Origin: an uncultured Opitutales bacterium
GTDB taxonomy: Bacteria; Verrucomicrobiota; Verrucomicrobiia; Opitutales; Seribacteraceae
Length of the DNA stretch: 64,000 nucleotides
Direction: 5' to 3'
Assembly: GCA_905478775.1 (NCBI GenBank)
Contig: CAJQKB010000034.1
Coordinates: 20,314-84,313 of the forward strand
The position numbers were made by a program, and so were the translations under genes. Below, one piece after another: positions 63,514 to 64,000 of this stretch. Every line of letters starts with the position of its first letter. The stretch's first letter is position 1. The notes beneath the pieces were generated by a model, which saw nothing but the letters and a program-made list of their open reading frames with translations, was not told the origin of the DNA and searched no databases.

Positions 63514-64000
63514 ATTACATGAGTATAGCAAAAAAAGAATAAAAAAACGTAACTTTGTGAGGTTCAAAAATAAAATTAAAACATAAAAATAGAGGTATCA
63601 AAACCCATTGAAGTATTTCACCAATTTAAATTTAGATAATCAGCCTAATTTAGTTTAATCAGGAATTCTTAAAAATCTTTTTTTGGTTTATTCTAACTAA
63701 AAAATTAAAATGAACCTTTGATATATGGGTATCGATAAATTACTTTAGTAAATACTTAATAAGAATAATTTATTATGATTTTACTAAATATTTTATCTCC
63801 CTTCAGCAGGTTATTTTAAATTTAAAGAAAAACCTATTGTAAAAAAGGCAAAATATATTATGGTGGGAAAAAGTTTCTGTAATGATAAACACAAAATTAG
63901 CTTTATTGACATTGTCAATTTTAACATAAATGAAAAATTTTCAGCAAAATAGTCTTAGTAATACAAAATTTTTACATAATTGGTTTGAGAATCAAAACTC
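63514..64000. other. AT-rich gene-free tail
   Basis: About 490 bases with very low GC and stops in all frames. I see no gene, tRNA or clear terminator. A palindrome TTGACATTGTCAA lies at 63906-63918. The composition contrasts with the rest of the window and may mark degraded or acquired DNA. Confidence 0.5.

Overview
The window looks like a chromosomal segment from a marine, low-GC (about 40 % by eye) Verrucomicrobiota bacterium, probably Opitutae-like. This placement is an inference from gene content. The markers are planctomycete/verrucomicrobial cytochrome and dehydrogenase families (PSCyt1/PSCyt2/PSD1, DUF1501), formylglycine sulfatases, a double-length UvrA as known in chlamydiae, and a DUF5069 protein. 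The outer membrane genes (BamA, Skp, LpxD, a TonB-dependent receptor) show a diderm. There is no rRNA operon, CRISPR array, prophage or intact insertion sequence. Three tRNA genes (Asn-GUU, Arg-CCG, Glu-UUC) are present, all with an encoded CCA end.

Layout. 1-5 kb: end of a sigma-54 activator, tRNA-Asn, a FecA-like TonB receptor with two Fur-like boxes in its promoter, and purE-purK. 5-11 kb: tRNA-Arg, a DUF3050 protein, an aldose epimerase, an NfeD-NfeD-FloA membrane-microdomain operon and small orphan genes. 11-23 kb: a catabolic, secreted-protein region with two sulfatases, a truncated third sulfatase, a 1069-residue SGNH / beta-propeller / HEAT / cupredoxin protein, and a PSD1-cytochrome plus DUF1501 pair. 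23-34 kb: a long plus-strand housekeeping run, L25-Pth-S6-SSB-L9-DnaB-BamA-Skp-LpxD-Prs-HtrA, ending against pyrE. 34-42 kb: a cytochrome-LRR-metal-binding protein, an MsbA-like ABC exporter, a SpoIIE phosphatase plus STAS pair, a peroxiredoxin and tyrS. 42-48 kb: the tandem uvrA. 48-54 kb: rpmH (missed by a length cut-off), rnpA, yidC, yebC, a metX-metW fusion and a GlpG-like rhomboid. 54-63 kb: TPR and Sel1 proteins, hrpB, yraN, zwf and msrA. 63-64 kb: an AT-rich stretch with no intact gene.

Unexpected content. Several intergenic stretches read as decayed genes: an N-terminal sulfatase fragment (11156-11325), a frameshifted Hsp20 gene with an internal stop (57272-57650), a possible IS66-type transposase tail (54505-54745) and a possible fasciclin start (63415-63513). 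The most unusual intact proteins are YidC with a C-terminal tail that resembles a J-domain lacking HPD, the cytochrome-LRR-TRASH protein, the SGNH/propeller/cupredoxin protein and the MetX-MetW fusion. I did not find a clear multi-gene system that is wholly new. These domain combinations and gene remnants are the leads most worth checking.
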